From Streptomyces sp. CB01249 (lineage in GTDB: Bacteria > Actinomycetota > Actinomycetes > Streptomycetales > Streptomycetaceae): DNA of 64,000 nt. A model generated the notes under the pieces. The model was not told the origin of the DNA and did not search any database. It was given only the letters and a program-made list of their open reading frames with translations. Location: positions 248,001-312,000 of the forward strand of contig NZ_LISW01000004.1 of NCBI RefSeq assembly GCF_001905735.1, given 5' to 3'. The stretch's first letter is position 1. Each line of letters opens with the position of its first letter. The position numbers and the translations under genes were made by a program. Below are positions 8,441 to 16,714 of this stretch, piece by piece.

Positions 8441-9499
8441 TCAGCGGTCGAAGTCGAGCTCCACTTCCTCGGTGACCGGACGGGACTGGCAGGCCAGCAC
8501 GTAACCCGCGTCCGTCTCCTCCGGCTCCAGGGCGTAGTTGCGGTCCATCCGCACCTCGCCGGAGACCAGGAACGCCCGGCAGGTGCCGCAGACGCCGCCC
8601 TTGCACGCGTACGGGGCGTCCGAGCGGCTGCGCAGCACCGTCTCCAGCAGCGACTCGCCCCCCTCGACCGGCCAGGTGCCGGAACGGCCGTCGAGCGTCG
8701 CCGTCAGGACACCGCCGACCGGCGTTTCGACCCGGGGCCCGGCGGGCGCGGCGGGGGTGTCCTCGACGTGGAAGATCTCCTGGTGGATGCGGGAGCGGTC
8801 CACGCCCAGCCCGTGCAGCGCGACCTCGGCGGCCCGGACGAGGCCCAGCGGCCCGCACAGGAACCAGCCGTCGATCTCCGCCACCGGCAGCAGCGCAGGC
8901 AGCAGCCCGGAGAGCCGCTCGCCGTCCAGCCGGCCCGAGGGCAGACCGGCCTGCTGCTCCTCCCGGGACAGGGCGGTGACGAGCTGGAACCGGTCCGGGT
9001 AGCGGTCCTTCAGGTCGGCGACCTCGTCCAGGAACATCGTCGAGGCGGCGGTTCGGTCGCTGCGGACCAGGCAGAACGTGGCGTTCGGCTCCCGGGCGAG
9101 CAGGGTGGCCGCCATGGACAGCACCGGGGTGATGCCGCTCCCGCCGACGATCGCCGCGAACTGCCCGGCGCGGGGCGTCAGGACGAAGCGCCCCATCGGG
9201 GGCATCGCCTCGATCGTGTCCCCGACCAGCAGCTCCTTGAGCGCGTACGTGGAGAACGCGCCGCCGTCCACGAGGCGGATGCCCACCCGCAGCGCCGGAC
9301 CGGCCGAGGGCTCGGGGGCCGGTGCGCAGATCGAGTACGAGCGGCGGACCTCCTCGCCGTCCACGGTGTAGCGGACGTTGAGGTGCTGGCCGGGCTTGTG
9401 CCGGAAGGTCTCGTGCAGGCCGGGCGGGACGGCGAGGGTGACGGCCACCGAATCGTCCGTGAGCCGCTCGATCCCGCTGACCCGGAGCGGATGGAACAT
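8441..9499 (-). CDS. paaE: 1,2-phenylacetyl-CoA epoxidase reductase subunit PaaE
   Basis: 352 residues. An N-terminal ferredoxin reductase module (FAD motif RRSYSIC; nucleotide-binding GGSGITPVLSM) is followed by a C-terminal plant-type 2Fe-2S domain with CKGGVCGTC and a later cysteine (VLACQ). It passes electrons from NADPH to the PaaA diiron centre. Its ATG at 9499 directly follows the paaD stop codon with no gap. It is the last gene of paaABCDE. Confidence 0.96.
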   Translation of the reverse strand: MFHPLRVSGIERLTDDSVAVTLAVPPGLHETFRHKPGQHLNVRYTVDGEEVRRSYSICAPAPEPSAGPALRVGIRLVDGGAFSTYALKELLVGDTIEAMPPMGRFVLTPRAGQFAAIVGGSGITPVLSMAATLLAREPNATFCLVRSDRTAASTMFLDEVADLKDRYPDRFQLVTALSREEQQAGLPSGRLDGERLSGLLPALLPVAEIDGWFLCGPLGLVRAAEVALHGLGVDRSRIHQEIFHVEDTPAAPAGPRVETPVGGVLTATLDGRSGTWPVEGGESLLETVLRSRSDAPYACKGGVCGTCRAFLVSGEVRMDRNYALEPEETDAGYVLACQSRPVTEEVELDFDR

Positions 9500-10000
9500 C
9501 TACAACTCCTTGAAGTGGTCGAACGGCTCCTGGCAGGCCACGCAGCGCCGGAGCGCCTTGCACGCCGTGGAGGAGAACCGGCTCAGCAGCTCCGTCTCGG
9601 TGGAGCCGCAGTGCGGGCAGCGCACGGACAGGGCCAGCGGCACCGGACCGCCGGACGCGGTGTCGTGCGGCCGGGGCGGGGCTATGCCGAACTCCGCCAG
9701 CTTCCGGCGTCCTTCGGCGCTCATGTCGTCCGTCGACCAGGCGGGCGACAGGACCGTCTCCACGGACACCTCGGCCACGCCGTGGTCGTGCAGCACGCGC
9801 TCGATGTCCGCCGACATCGCCTCGATCGCCGGGCAGCCGGTGTATGTCGGCGTCAGTCTGACCGTGACATGGTCCGGGTCGTGCACCTCCACGCCGCGGA
9901 CCACTCCCAGGTCCTCCAGCGTCAGCACGGGGAGCTCCGGGTCCGGGACGGAGCCCGCGAGGCTCAGCAGCTCCTCCTCGACGGAGGTCCAGGTCACCAT
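9500..10000 (-). CDS. paaD: Phenylacetyl-CoA epoxidase maturation protein PaaD
   Basis: 166 residues. The N-terminal half is a MIP18/DUF59-like domain (SVPDPELPVLTLEDLG, TPTYTGCPA), and the C-terminal end has a zinc-ribbon pattern (CPHCGS...CVACQ). PaaD is thought to help assemble a metal centre of the epoxidase. The true start is ATG 10000; it overlaps the end of paaC by 7 bp. The longer open frame upstream lies inside paaC and is not used. Confidence 0.95.
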   Translation of the reverse strand: MVTWTSVEEELLSLAGSVPDPELPVLTLEDLGVVRGVEVHDPDHVTVRLTPTYTGCPAIEAMSADIERVLHDHGVAEVSVETVLSPAWSTDDMSAEGRRKLAEFGIAPPRPHDTASGGPVPLALSVRCPHCGSTETELLSRFSSTACKALRRCVACQEPFDHFKEL

Positions 10001-10695
10001 GACGCCCCCGGGTGGCTGCGGTGCAGGTGCTGCATCTCGGCGAGCATCCGGCCGAAGGACTCCGTGTGGATGCCCTGCCGGCCCGCGCCCGCCGTCCAGG
10101 CACCGGACTGCGGGCCCGTCGGCACGGTCAGGGTGGCCCGGCCGAGGACGTCGGTGACGGCCTCCAGCCAGCGGCTGTGCAGCGCCTGCCAGTCGGCGTC
10201 GACGCCCTCGACCGGCTGGAACAGCTCGCCGGTGAAGCGCCACAGCGCGTCCACCGCCCGCTGCATCCGCTCGTGGCTCTCGTCCGTCCCGTCACCGAGG
10301 CGCAGCGTCCACTGCTCGGCGTGGTCCCGGTGGTAGGCGACCTCCTTGACCGCCTTGGCCGCGATCTCCGCGAACGGACCGTCCCCGGCGGCCAGCTGCT
10401 CGTACAGGCCCTGCTGGTGGACCGAGAAGTAGAGCTGCCGGGCAATGGTGTGGGCGAAGTCGCCGTTGGGCTGCTCGACCAGCTGAAGGTTGCGGAAGGC
10501 GCGTTCCTCGCGGAGGTAGGCCAGTTCGTCCTCGTCGCCCGCGAGGGAGAGCAGCAGTCGGGCCTGGCCCAGCAGGTCGAGGGCGATGTTGGCGAGGGCG
10601 ACCTCCTCCTCCAGCACCGGGGCGTGGCCGGCCCACTCCCCCAGCCGGTGCGACAGCACCAGCGCGTCGTCGCCCAGGGCGAGGGCCGCGGTCAC
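9994..10695 (-). CDS. paaC: Phenylacetyl-CoA epoxidase structural subunit PaaC
   Basis: 233 residues, a ferritin-like helical protein homologous to PaaA but serving as its non-catalytic scaffold partner. Diagnostic segments are LANIALDLLGQAR and KEVAYHRDHAEQW. The start at 10695 overlaps the end of paaB by 4 bp, and its end overlaps paaD by 7 bp, consistent with translational coupling. Confidence 0.96.
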   Translation of the reverse strand: MTAALALGDDALVLSHRLGEWAGHAPVLEEEVALANIALDLLGQARLLLSLAGDEDELAYLREERAFRNLQLVEQPNGDFAHTIARQLYFSVHQQGLYEQLAAGDGPFAEIAAKAVKEVAYHRDHAEQWTLRLGDGTDESHERMQRAVDALWRFTGELFQPVEGVDADWQALHSRWLEAVTDVLGRATLTVPTGPQSGAWTAGAGRQGIHTESFGRMLAEMQHLHRSHPGASW

Positions 10696-10982
10696 AGGTG
10701 CTTCACCCCGTCCGGGATCTCGTAGAACGTGGGGTGCCGGTAGGGCTTGTCACCGGCCGGCTCGAAGAAGGAGTCCTTCTCGTCCGGCGACGACGCCGTG
10801 ATCTGGGCGGAGGGCACGACCCACAGCGAGACCCCTTCGGACCGCCGGGTGTAGAGGTCGCGCGCGTTGCGCAGGGCCATTTCGGCGTCCGGCGCGTGGA
10901 GGCTGCCGGCGTGGGTGTGGGAGAGCCCGCGCCGCGAGCGGACGAACACCTCCCACAGCGGCCAGTCCGTCGAGCTGCTCAT
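10692..10982 (-). CDS. paaB: Phenylacetyl-CoA epoxidase subunit PaaB
   Basis: 96 residues, the small bridging subunit, with WPLWEVFVRSRRGLSH near the N-terminus and ARDLYTRRSEGVSLWVV. In E. coli PaaB joins PaaAC dimers into the active complex. It overlaps paaA by 4 bp (ATGA) and paaC by 4 bp. Confidence 0.96.
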   Translation of the reverse strand: MSSSTDWPLWEVFVRSRRGLSHTHAGSLHAPDAEMALRNARDLYTRRSEGVSLWVVPSAQITASSPDEKDSFFEPAGDKPYRHPTFYEIPDGVKHL

Positions 10983-11998
10983 GCTGTCGCCTTTCCGTTC
11001 AGTACGGCCTGGTCCGCGCCGAGTGTGTGCTTACTGGCGTATGCGGCGGCGGCCTCGCGGACCCAGGCGCCTTCCTCGTGCGCGCTGCGGCGCTGGGTGA
11101 GGCGCTGCTCGTTGCACGGGCCGTTGCCCTTCAGGACCTCCTGGAACTCCGTCCAGTCGATCGCGCCGAAGTCGTGCCTGCCGCGTTCCTCGTTCCACCG
11201 GAGGTCCGGGTCGGGGAGGGTCAGGCCGAGTGCCTCGGCCTGGGGGACGCAGATGTCCACGAACCGCTGCCGCAGCTCGTCGTTGGAGTGCCGCTTGATC
11301 TTCCAGGCCATCGACTGCGCCGAGTGGGCCGAGGCGTCGTCCGGCGGGCCGAACATCATCAGGGACGGCCACCACCAGCGGTTCACCGCGTCCTGGGCCA
11401 TCTCGTGCTGTGCGGGGGTGCCGTTGCTCAGCGCGAGGAGCAGTTCGTACCCCTGGCGCTGGTGGAACGACTCCTCCTTGCAGATGCGGACCATCGCGCG
11501 GGCGTACGGGCCGTAGGAGCAGCGGCACAGGGGCACCTGGTTGGTGATCGCGGCGCCGTCCACGAGCCAGCCGATGGCGCCGACGTCCGCCCAGGTCAGC
11601 GTGGGGTAGTTGAAGATCGAGGAATAGCGCTGGCGCCCAGCGTGAAGCTTGTCGAGCAGTTCCTCGCGGCCGGTGCCCAGGGTCTCGGCCGCGCTGTACA
11701 GATACAGGCCGTGCCCGGCCTCGTCCTGCACCTTGGCCATGAGGATCGCCTTGCGGCGCAGCGAGGGGGCGCGGGTGATCCAGTTGGCTTCCGGCTGCAT
11801 GCCGATGATCTCGGAGTGGGCGTGCTGGGCCATCTGCCTGACCAGCGAGGCGCGGTACGCGTCGGGCATCCAGTCGCGCGGCTCGATGCGCTCGTCGGCC
11901 GCCACCGCCGCGTCGAAGGCGGCCTGGAGGGCCGCGTCGGGCCCCGCTCCGTCGCCTGCTGCCGTCTGCGCTGTCTGGCTCGCAGTCACTGCCGCCAT
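10979..11998 (-). CDS. paaA: Phenylacetyl-CoA epoxidase catalytic subunit PaaA
   Basis: 339 residues, the diiron monooxygenase subunit that epoxidises phenylacetyl-CoA. Ferritin-fold metal segments are visible: QHAHSEIIGM, KVQDEAGHG and EESFHQRQG. The first gene of paaABCDE; a PaaR-type operator lies 17-30 bp upstream of the ATG, where it would block transcription. The paaK ligase and the paaFGHJ beta-oxidation genes are not in this window. Confidence 0.97.
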   Translation of the reverse strand: MAAVTASQTAQTAAGDGAGPDAALQAAFDAAVAADERIEPRDWMPDAYRASLVRQMAQHAHSEIIGMQPEANWITRAPSLRRKAILMAKVQDEAGHGLYLYSAAETLGTGREELLDKLHAGRQRYSSIFNYPTLTWADVGAIGWLVDGAAITNQVPLCRCSYGPYARAMVRICKEESFHQRQGYELLLALSNGTPAQHEMAQDAVNRWWWPSLMMFGPPDDASAHSAQSMAWKIKRHSNDELRQRFVDICVPQAEALGLTLPDPDLRWNEERGRHDFGAIDWTEFQEVLKGNGPCNEQRLTQRRSAHEEGAWVREAAAAYASKHTLGADQAVLNGKATA

Positions 11999-12014
11999 CC
12001 CGGACTCCCTACCG

Positions 12015-12028
12015 ACCGATCGTTCGGT
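12015..12028. promoter_or_regulatory. PaaR-type operator 1, upstream of paaA
   Basis: ACCGATCGTTCGGT fits ACCGNNCGNNCGGT, the core I recall for the corynebacterial TetR-family PaaR operator. The enclosing 18-mer (12012-12029) is identical, as reverse complement, to the one upstream of paaN (16645-16662), and the tetR gene lies next to that second copy. Confidence 0.85.
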
Positions 12029-12073
12029 TCAATGTCTTCAATGGTGAGTCCGGGGCCCGTAGGGTGTCAACCC

Positions 12074-12082
12074 TGTGGATAA
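12074..12082 (-). promoter_or_regulatory. DnaA box-like site 2
   Basis: TGTGGATAA, the reverse complement of TTATCCACA, within CCTGTGGATAAC; the extended 12-mer is identical to that at site 1. It lies between the paaA operator and the DUF5819 start codon. Confidence 0.5.
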
Positions 12083-12101
12083 CCGACGCGATCGGGGCGG
12101 G

Positions 12102-12809
12102 ATGGATTCGGACGACGACAGGGTCGCCAGCGACGAGGGCGGACCCGTTCCCGCCGTCGAGGCGGCGCCCGCGACGGCCGGCGGAATGGCCGGGCTCTCG
12201 TTGCCGTACCAGATCGGCGCCGCCGTGGCGCTCGCCGCCTTCGGGGTGCTCGCCTGCATGCAGCTGGCCATGATCTTCCTGCACGTCGCGCCCTCCAACA
12301 CGCTCACCAAGCAGCACGGCGCGGCGGTGGACGACTGGGTGTACCCCGAGTTCGAACAGAACTGGAAGCTCTTCGCACCCAACCCCCTGCAGCAGAACGT
12401 GTCCGTTCAGGTGCGCACCGAGATAGCCGGGGCCGACGGCCCCCGCACGACGGCCTGGCGGGACCTCTCCGCCGAGGACGGCCAGGCGATACGCGGCAAT
12501 CTGCTGCCCAGCCACGTCCAGCAGAACGAGCTCCGCCGGGCCTGGGACTTCTACACCGGATCGCACGACGACAAGAACCGGGCCAACGGCCTGCGCGGCA
12601 CCCTGTCCGAGAAGTACGTCCGCCGCCTCGTGATGCTGCGCGTCGGCGGCCAGGACGACGGCGGGACCGTCCTGAGGATCCAGGTCAGGTCCGAGATACG
12701 GTCCGTCGCGGCGCCCGAGTGGAGCGACGAGAAGATCAGCACCGGCCCGTCCTATCGCGTCCTGCCCTGGTGGACGGTCACCGCCGACGACCTGGGGGCG
12801 GCCCAGTGA
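12102..12809 (+). CDS. DUF5819 family membrane-anchored protein
   Basis: 235 residues: an acidic cytoplasmic N-terminus, one membrane helix (about 44-66, IGAAVALAAFGVLACMQLA) and an exported domain of about 170 residues containing NWKLFAPNPLQQNV. DUF5819 proteins have no known activity but regularly precede an HTTM gene, as here. The gene overlaps that next gene by 4 bp (GTGA). I chose ATG 12102 (after GGGGCGGG) over GTG 12075, which overlaps the DnaA box. A pairing with the HTTM protein in the membrane is a reasonable inference. Confidence 0.82.
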   Translation: MDSDDDRVASDEGGPVPAVEAAPATAGGMAGLSLPYQIGAAVALAAFGVLACMQLAMIFLHVAPSNTLTKQHGAAVDDWVYPEFEQNWKLFAPNPLQQNVSVQVRTEIAGADGPRTTAWRDLSAEDGQAIRGNLLPSHVQQNELRRAWDFYTGSHDDKNRANGLRGTLSEKYVRRLVMLRVGGQDDGGTVLRIQVRSEIRSVAAPEWSDEKISTGPSYRVLPWWTVTADDLGAAQ

Positions 12810-14056
12810 GCACCCCGCATCCGAGCCGCGGCCTCGCCGGCTTCATCCAGCGCATCACGGCCTCGGCCCTCGGCCCGTACCAGAGCGCCGTCATCCGCAT
12901 CGGCTTCTCGGGCACCTTCCTGTTGTTCCTGCTCCGGGAGCTGCCGCACCGGCACGAGATGTACGGCCCCGACGCGCCCTGGCGCTGGGACCTGGCGCGG
13001 CAGCTGATATCCGGGAACCAGGCCTTCACGACCCTCATGTGGTCGGACAGCAACCTCTGGTTCGAGACCGTCTACGCGCTGGCGCTGGTCTCGTCCCTCC
13101 TGCTGATGCTCGGCTGGCACACCCGCGCCGTCTCCGTGGTCTTCATGGCCGGAGTCCTCTCGCTGCAGAACCGCAGCATCTTCATGGGCGACGGCGGCGA
13201 CAACGTCATCCATCTGATGGCCATCTATCTGACGCTGACCCGCTGCGGGCAGGTCTGGTCGCTGGACGCCCGACGGGCGCGGCGCCGCGAGTCGGAGGAG
13301 TACGCCGACCTGGCGGCCGGTGGGCGACGGGTGCCCGGGGAGGCTGCCGGGATCGTGCTGTGGGTGGTGCTCGGCGCCGTCCTGGTGGGCGCCTCGGTGG
13401 CGGGCGGCCTGGGCGGGACCGTGTGGCTGCCGCTCCTCCTGTGGTGCCTGTGGCTCGGCCAGGGCGCCTGGTGGGCCGTGAACCGGTACGCGCCGCGCAA
13501 CGAGCTCCGTGCCCTTCTCGACGTCATCGCCAACCTCGCCCACAACGCCACCCTCGTCGTGATCATGGCCGAGGTGTGCCTGATCTACGCGACGGCCGGC
13601 TGGTACAAGATCCAGGGCTCGCGCTGGCAGGACGGCACCGCGCTGTACTACCCGCTGAAGCTGGAGTACTTCACTCCGTGGCCCGCCCTGTCGGACCTCC
13701 TGGCCTCCAGCGGCGTCATGGTCATGGTGCTCTCGTACGCCACGGTCATCGTGCAGGTGGCCTTCCCGTTCACCCTCTTCAACCGGCGCGTGAAGAACTT
13801 CCTGCTCGGCGCGATGATCTGCGAGCACGCGGGGATCGCGCTCCTGCTGGGGCTGCCGTTCTTCTCGATGGCCATGATCGCCGCGGACGCCGTCTTCCTG
13901 CCGACCGCCTTCCTGGTGTGGCTAGGTGCGCGGGTGGCGGCCGGGCGCGAGCGGGTGTTCCGGCGGCGGGTACGGGTACCGGCGCCGCGTGCCGTCGGCG
14001 GCGGCCCGGAGGCACCGGAGCCCGGCGGCGACGGGAGCCATACCCTCGTCGGGTGA
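12806..14056 (+). CDS. HTTM domain (vitamin K carboxylase-like) membrane protein
   Basis: 416 residues with about eight or more membrane helices. Diagnostic segments are FMGDGGDNVIHLM, TAGWYKIQGSRWQDGTAL and EHAGIALLLGLPFF. HTTM proteins are homologous to the membrane part of vitamin K-dependent gamma-carboxylase; the TAGWYK.QG..W..G motif appears to align with the carboxylase segment carrying the catalytic base lysine. Whether this protein modifies anything is unknown. Start GTG 12806 overlaps the DUF5819 stop; its own stop overlaps the SpoU gene start. Confidence 0.85.
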   Translation: MSTPHPSRGLAGFIQRITASALGPYQSAVIRIGFSGTFLLFLLRELPHRHEMYGPDAPWRWDLARQLISGNQAFTTLMWSDSNLWFETVYALALVSSLLLMLGWHTRAVSVVFMAGVLSLQNRSIFMGDGGDNVIHLMAIYLTLTRCGQVWSLDARRARRRESEEYADLAAGGRRVPGEAAGIVLWVVLGAVLVGASVAGGLGGTVWLPLLLWCLWLGQGAWWAVNRYAPRNELRALLDVIANLAHNATLVVIMAEVCLIYATAGWYKIQGSRWQDGTALYYPLKLEYFTPWPALSDLLASSGVMVMVLSYATVIVQVAFPFTLFNRRVKNFLLGAMICEHAGIALLLGLPFFSMAMIAADAVFLPTAFLVWLGARVAAGRERVFRRRVRVPAPRAVGGGPEAPEPGGDGSHTLVG

Positions 14057-14748
14057 GCAGTGAGACCGGCAGCACCGGTGAGACCAGCGGCAGCGGCGCG
14101 CCCGTGGGCGACGAGCCCGCGCAGTACGACGAGGGGTTCGGGACGGAGATCGGTGTCGGGCCGCATCCGCTGCCCTGGCCCGAGGACGAGCGGTACGACC
14201 CCGAGCTGCTGGCCGGTGGCGACCGGCGCAATGTGGGCGACGAGTACCGGTACTGGACCCGTGAGGCGATCGTCGCCGACCTCGATCTGCGCCGCCACGA
14301 TTTCCACGTGGCCGTGGAGAACTGGGGCCACGACTTCAACATCGGGTCCGTGGTGCGGACCGCGAACGCGTTCCTGGCCAAGGAGGTGCACATCGTCGGG
14401 CGGCGGCGCTGGAACCGGCGCGGGGCGATGGTCACCGACCGCTACCAGCATGTCCGGCACCATCCCGACACCGCGAGCCTGACCGCCTGGGCGGCCGCCG
14501 AGGGGCTGCCGATCGTTGGCATCGACAACCTGCCGGGCGCGGTGCCGTTGGAGCGGACGGTGCTGCCTCGGCGGTGTGTCCTCCTGTTCGGGCAGGAGGG
14601 GCCGGGGTTGACGGAGGAGGCTCGGCGGTGTGCGGAGGTGGTGTGTTCCATTGCGCAGTTCGGGTCTACGCGGTCGATCAATGCGGGGGCGGCCGCCGCC
14701 ATCGCTATGCATGCCTGGGTGGCTCGGTATGCGGTGATTCCTGGGTGA
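14053..14748 (+). CDS. SpoU/TrmH-family RNA 2'-O-methyltransferase
   Basis: 231 residues. The three SpoU motifs are present: NIGSVVRTANAF (motif 1), LLFGQEGPGL (motif 2) and SINAGAAAAIAMHAW (motif 3), which form the knotted SAM-binding site. The target is a tRNA or rRNA ribose, not identifiable here. It starts at GTG 14053, overlapping the HTTM stop by 4 bp, so it is the third gene of a coupled operon. The N-terminal 60 residues are an extra segment not seen in minimal SpoU proteins. Confidence 0.88.
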   Translation: MSSETGSTGETSGSGAPVGDEPAQYDEGFGTEIGVGPHPLPWPEDERYDPELLAGGDRRNVGDEYRYWTREAIVADLDLRRHDFHVAVENWGHDFNIGSVVRTANAFLAKEVHIVGRRRWNRRGAMVTDRYQHVRHHPDTASLTAWAAAEGLPIVGIDNLPGAVPLERTVLPRRCVLLFGQEGPGLTEEARRCAEVVCSIAQFGSTRSINAGAAAAIAMHAWVARYAVIPG

Positions 14749-14841
14749 GGTGGGGGTGGCGCGGGGCGGGGTGGGGCGTGCGCCTGCGGCGGGCCCTTTC
14801 CCCTCCCCGCCCCTTCCCGTAACCGGGGCTCCGCCCCGGAC

Positions 14842-14875
14842 CCCGCGCCTCAAACGCCGGCGAGGCTGAGAATTA
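14842..14875. repeat. Streptomyces-type intergenic motif between spoU and paaN
   Basis: CCCCGCGCCTCAAACGCCGG then CGAGGCTGAG, a short sequence I recognise as recurring between Streptomyces genes. CGCCGGCG inside it is palindromic. It lies between convergent genes and may contribute to termination. Confidence 0.4.
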
Positions 14876-14890
14876 CGCCCGGGGCGGGCC

Positions 14891-16591
14891 TCAACTCTGG
14901 CGGCGGACCTCGATCGTGCGGAAGCGGTTCGAGACGAAGGCGCCGTCGCAGAGGGCCGCGTTGGCTGCTGGGTTGCCGCCTGAGCCGTGGTAGTCGGAGA
15001 ACGCCGCCGTCTGGTTGACGTACACGCCGCCGGTGAGGTTCAGGGAGAGTTGGGCGGACTCGTCCAGGCAGACGTCCTCCAGCGCGCGCTCCACCTCCGG
15101 GGACGTCGTGTACGCGCCGACCGTCATCGCGCCCTTTTCGCGGATCGTGCGGCGCAGTAGCTCCAGGGCGTCCGGCGTCGAGTCGACCGCGACCGCGAAG
15201 GAGACCGGGCCGAAGCACTCCGAGAGGTACGGGGCCTCGCCGTCCGACTTGGCGGCGTCGAGCTTGACGATCACGGGGGTGCGGACGGTGGCGTCCGGGA
15301 AGTCCGGGTTGGTCACCTCGCGGGACGGGAGCGCGACCTCGCCCAGGTGGGCCGCCGCTTCCAGACGGGCCTTCACGTCCGGGTTGACCAGGGCGCCCAG
15401 CAGGCCGTTCGCCCTGGCGTCGTCGCCCAGGAGGCCGGTGACGGCGGCGGCGATGTCGCCGACCACGTCGTCGTACGACTTGTCGCCCGCGTCCGTGGTG
15501 ATGCCGGAGCGGGGGATGAGGACATTCTGCGGGGTGGTGCACATCTGGCCGCTGTACAGGGAGAACGAGAACGCCAGGTTGGCGAGCATGCCGCGGTAGT
15601 CGTCCGTGGAGTCCACGACGACCGTGTTGACGCCGGCCTTCTCCGTGTAGACCTGGGCCTGGCGGGCGTTGGCCTCCAGCCAGTCGCCGAACTCCGTGGA
15701 GCCCGTGTAGTCGATGATCTTGATCTCGGGGCGGACCGCCAGCGTCTTGGCGATGCCCTCACCCGGGCGCTCGGCGGCCAGGGCGACGAGATTCGGGTCG
15801 AAACCGGCCTCCGCGAGCACCTCGCGCGCCAGCTGGACCGTGAGGGCCAGCGGGAGCACCGCGCGGGGGTGGGGCTTGACCAGGACCGGGTTGCCCGTGG
15901 CGAGAGAGGCGAAGAGGCCCGGGTAGCCGTTCCACGTGGGGAAGGTGTTGCAGCCGATCAGCAGCGAGATGCCGCGGCCCGCCGGGATGAACGTCTTGTG
16001 CAGCGCGAGCGGGTCGCGCTTGCCCTGCGGCTTTGACCAGTCGGCCGTCCGGGGCGCGCGGAGCTGCTCCTCGTAGGCGTAGGCGACGGCTTCGAGGCCG
16101 CGGTCCTGGGCGTGCGGGCCGCCGGCCTGGAACGCCATCATGAACGCCTGGCCGCTGGTGTGCATCACGGCGTGGGCGAACTCGTGGGTGCGGGCGCTGA
16201 TCCGCGCCAGGATCTCCAGGCAGACCAGGGCCCTGGTCTCGGGGCCCGCCTCGCGCCAGGCCGGGATGCCCGCCCGCATCGCCGGAAGCAGCACGTCCAG
16301 GTCCGCGTGCGGGTACTCGACGCCGAGCTCGGGGCCGTACGGAGAGACCTCCCCGCCCGTCCAGCCGTCGGTGCCCGGCTGCCCGAGGTCGAGGCGGCCG
16401 TGCAGCACGGCGTCGAAGGCGGCCTTGCCCTCGGCGGCGCCGAGGCTTCCCGGAGCGCCGCCCTCTCCGTACGCCTTCGGGTGCTCGGGGTGCGGGGACC
16501 AGTAGTCACGCGTGCGGATCGCCTCGAGGGCCCGGTCCAGCGTGGAGCGGTGCCTCTCGGACAGCAGGTGCGGGGAGAGCTCGGCGGCCAT
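14891..16591 (-). CDS. paaN: Phenylacetate degradation protein PaaN (ALDH family)
   Basis: 566 residues, an aldehyde dehydrogenase-superfamily protein of the stand-alone PaaN type without a C-terminal MaoC hydratase domain. Visible features are the GCNTFPTWNGYPGL segment and the cysteine in LYSGQMCTTPQN at the nucleophile position. In the paa pathway the semialdehyde from ring opening is oxidised; whether this form also opens the oxepin ring is unclear. Start is ATG 16591 (MAAEL), with GAGGAG 11 nt upstream. Divergent from the tetR gene across an exact PaaR-type operator. Confidence 0.9.
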   Translation of the reverse strand: MAAELSPHLLSERHRSTLDRALEAIRTRDYWSPHPEHPKAYGEGGAPGSLGAAEGKAAFDAVLHGRLDLGQPGTDGWTGGEVSPYGPELGVEYPHADLDVLLPAMRAGIPAWREAGPETRALVCLEILARISARTHEFAHAVMHTSGQAFMMAFQAGGPHAQDRGLEAVAYAYEEQLRAPRTADWSKPQGKRDPLALHKTFIPAGRGISLLIGCNTFPTWNGYPGLFASLATGNPVLVKPHPRAVLPLALTVQLAREVLAEAGFDPNLVALAAERPGEGIAKTLAVRPEIKIIDYTGSTEFGDWLEANARQAQVYTEKAGVNTVVVDSTDDYRGMLANLAFSFSLYSGQMCTTPQNVLIPRSGITTDAGDKSYDDVVGDIAAAVTGLLGDDARANGLLGALVNPDVKARLEAAAHLGEVALPSREVTNPDFPDATVRTPVIVKLDAAKSDGEAPYLSECFGPVSFAVAVDSTPDALELLRRTIREKGAMTVGAYTTSPEVERALEDVCLDESAQLSLNLTGGVYVNQTAAFSDYHGSGGNPAANAALCDGAFVSNRFRTIEVRRQS

Positions 16592-16645
16592 GACGGACCA
16601 ACTCCTCATCGAGCTGGGCAGGGACGGGCGGACAGAGTTAGAGTA

Positions 16646-16659
16646 ACCGAACGATCGGT
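16646..16659. promoter_or_regulatory. PaaR-type operator 2, between paaN and tetR
   Basis: ACCGAACGATCGGT, an exact fit to ACCGNNCGNNCGGT. The surrounding 18-mer is shared with operator 1. It sits 55-68 bp upstream of the paaN start and 56-69 bp upstream of the tetR start, so it can serve both and give autoregulation. Confidence 0.87.
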
Positions 16660-16683
16660 CGGGACAAGGGGGCCCACGAAACC

Positions 16684-16692
16684 TGTGGACAA
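16684..16692 (-). promoter_or_regulatory. DnaA box-like site 3
   Basis: TGTGGACAA, the reverse complement of TTGTCCACA (the form preferred in Streptomyces), within CCTGTGGACAAC. It is 23 bp upstream of the tetR start codon. Confidence 0.5.
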
Positions 16693-16714
16693 CTCGTAGG
16701 GGAGGATCGCGGAC

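Noticed and set aside
5352..10103. A 1583-codon open frame on the minus strand
   Set aside because: It is antisense to DUF2252, J-domain and rhodanese genes and out of frame with the paa genes. Long antisense frames are expected at this G+C, and its Arg/Pro/Gly-rich translation has no domain.
14301..14315. TTTCCACGTGG resembling parS
   Set aside because: Several mismatches to GTTTCACGTGAAAC, and it is inside the SpoU gene.
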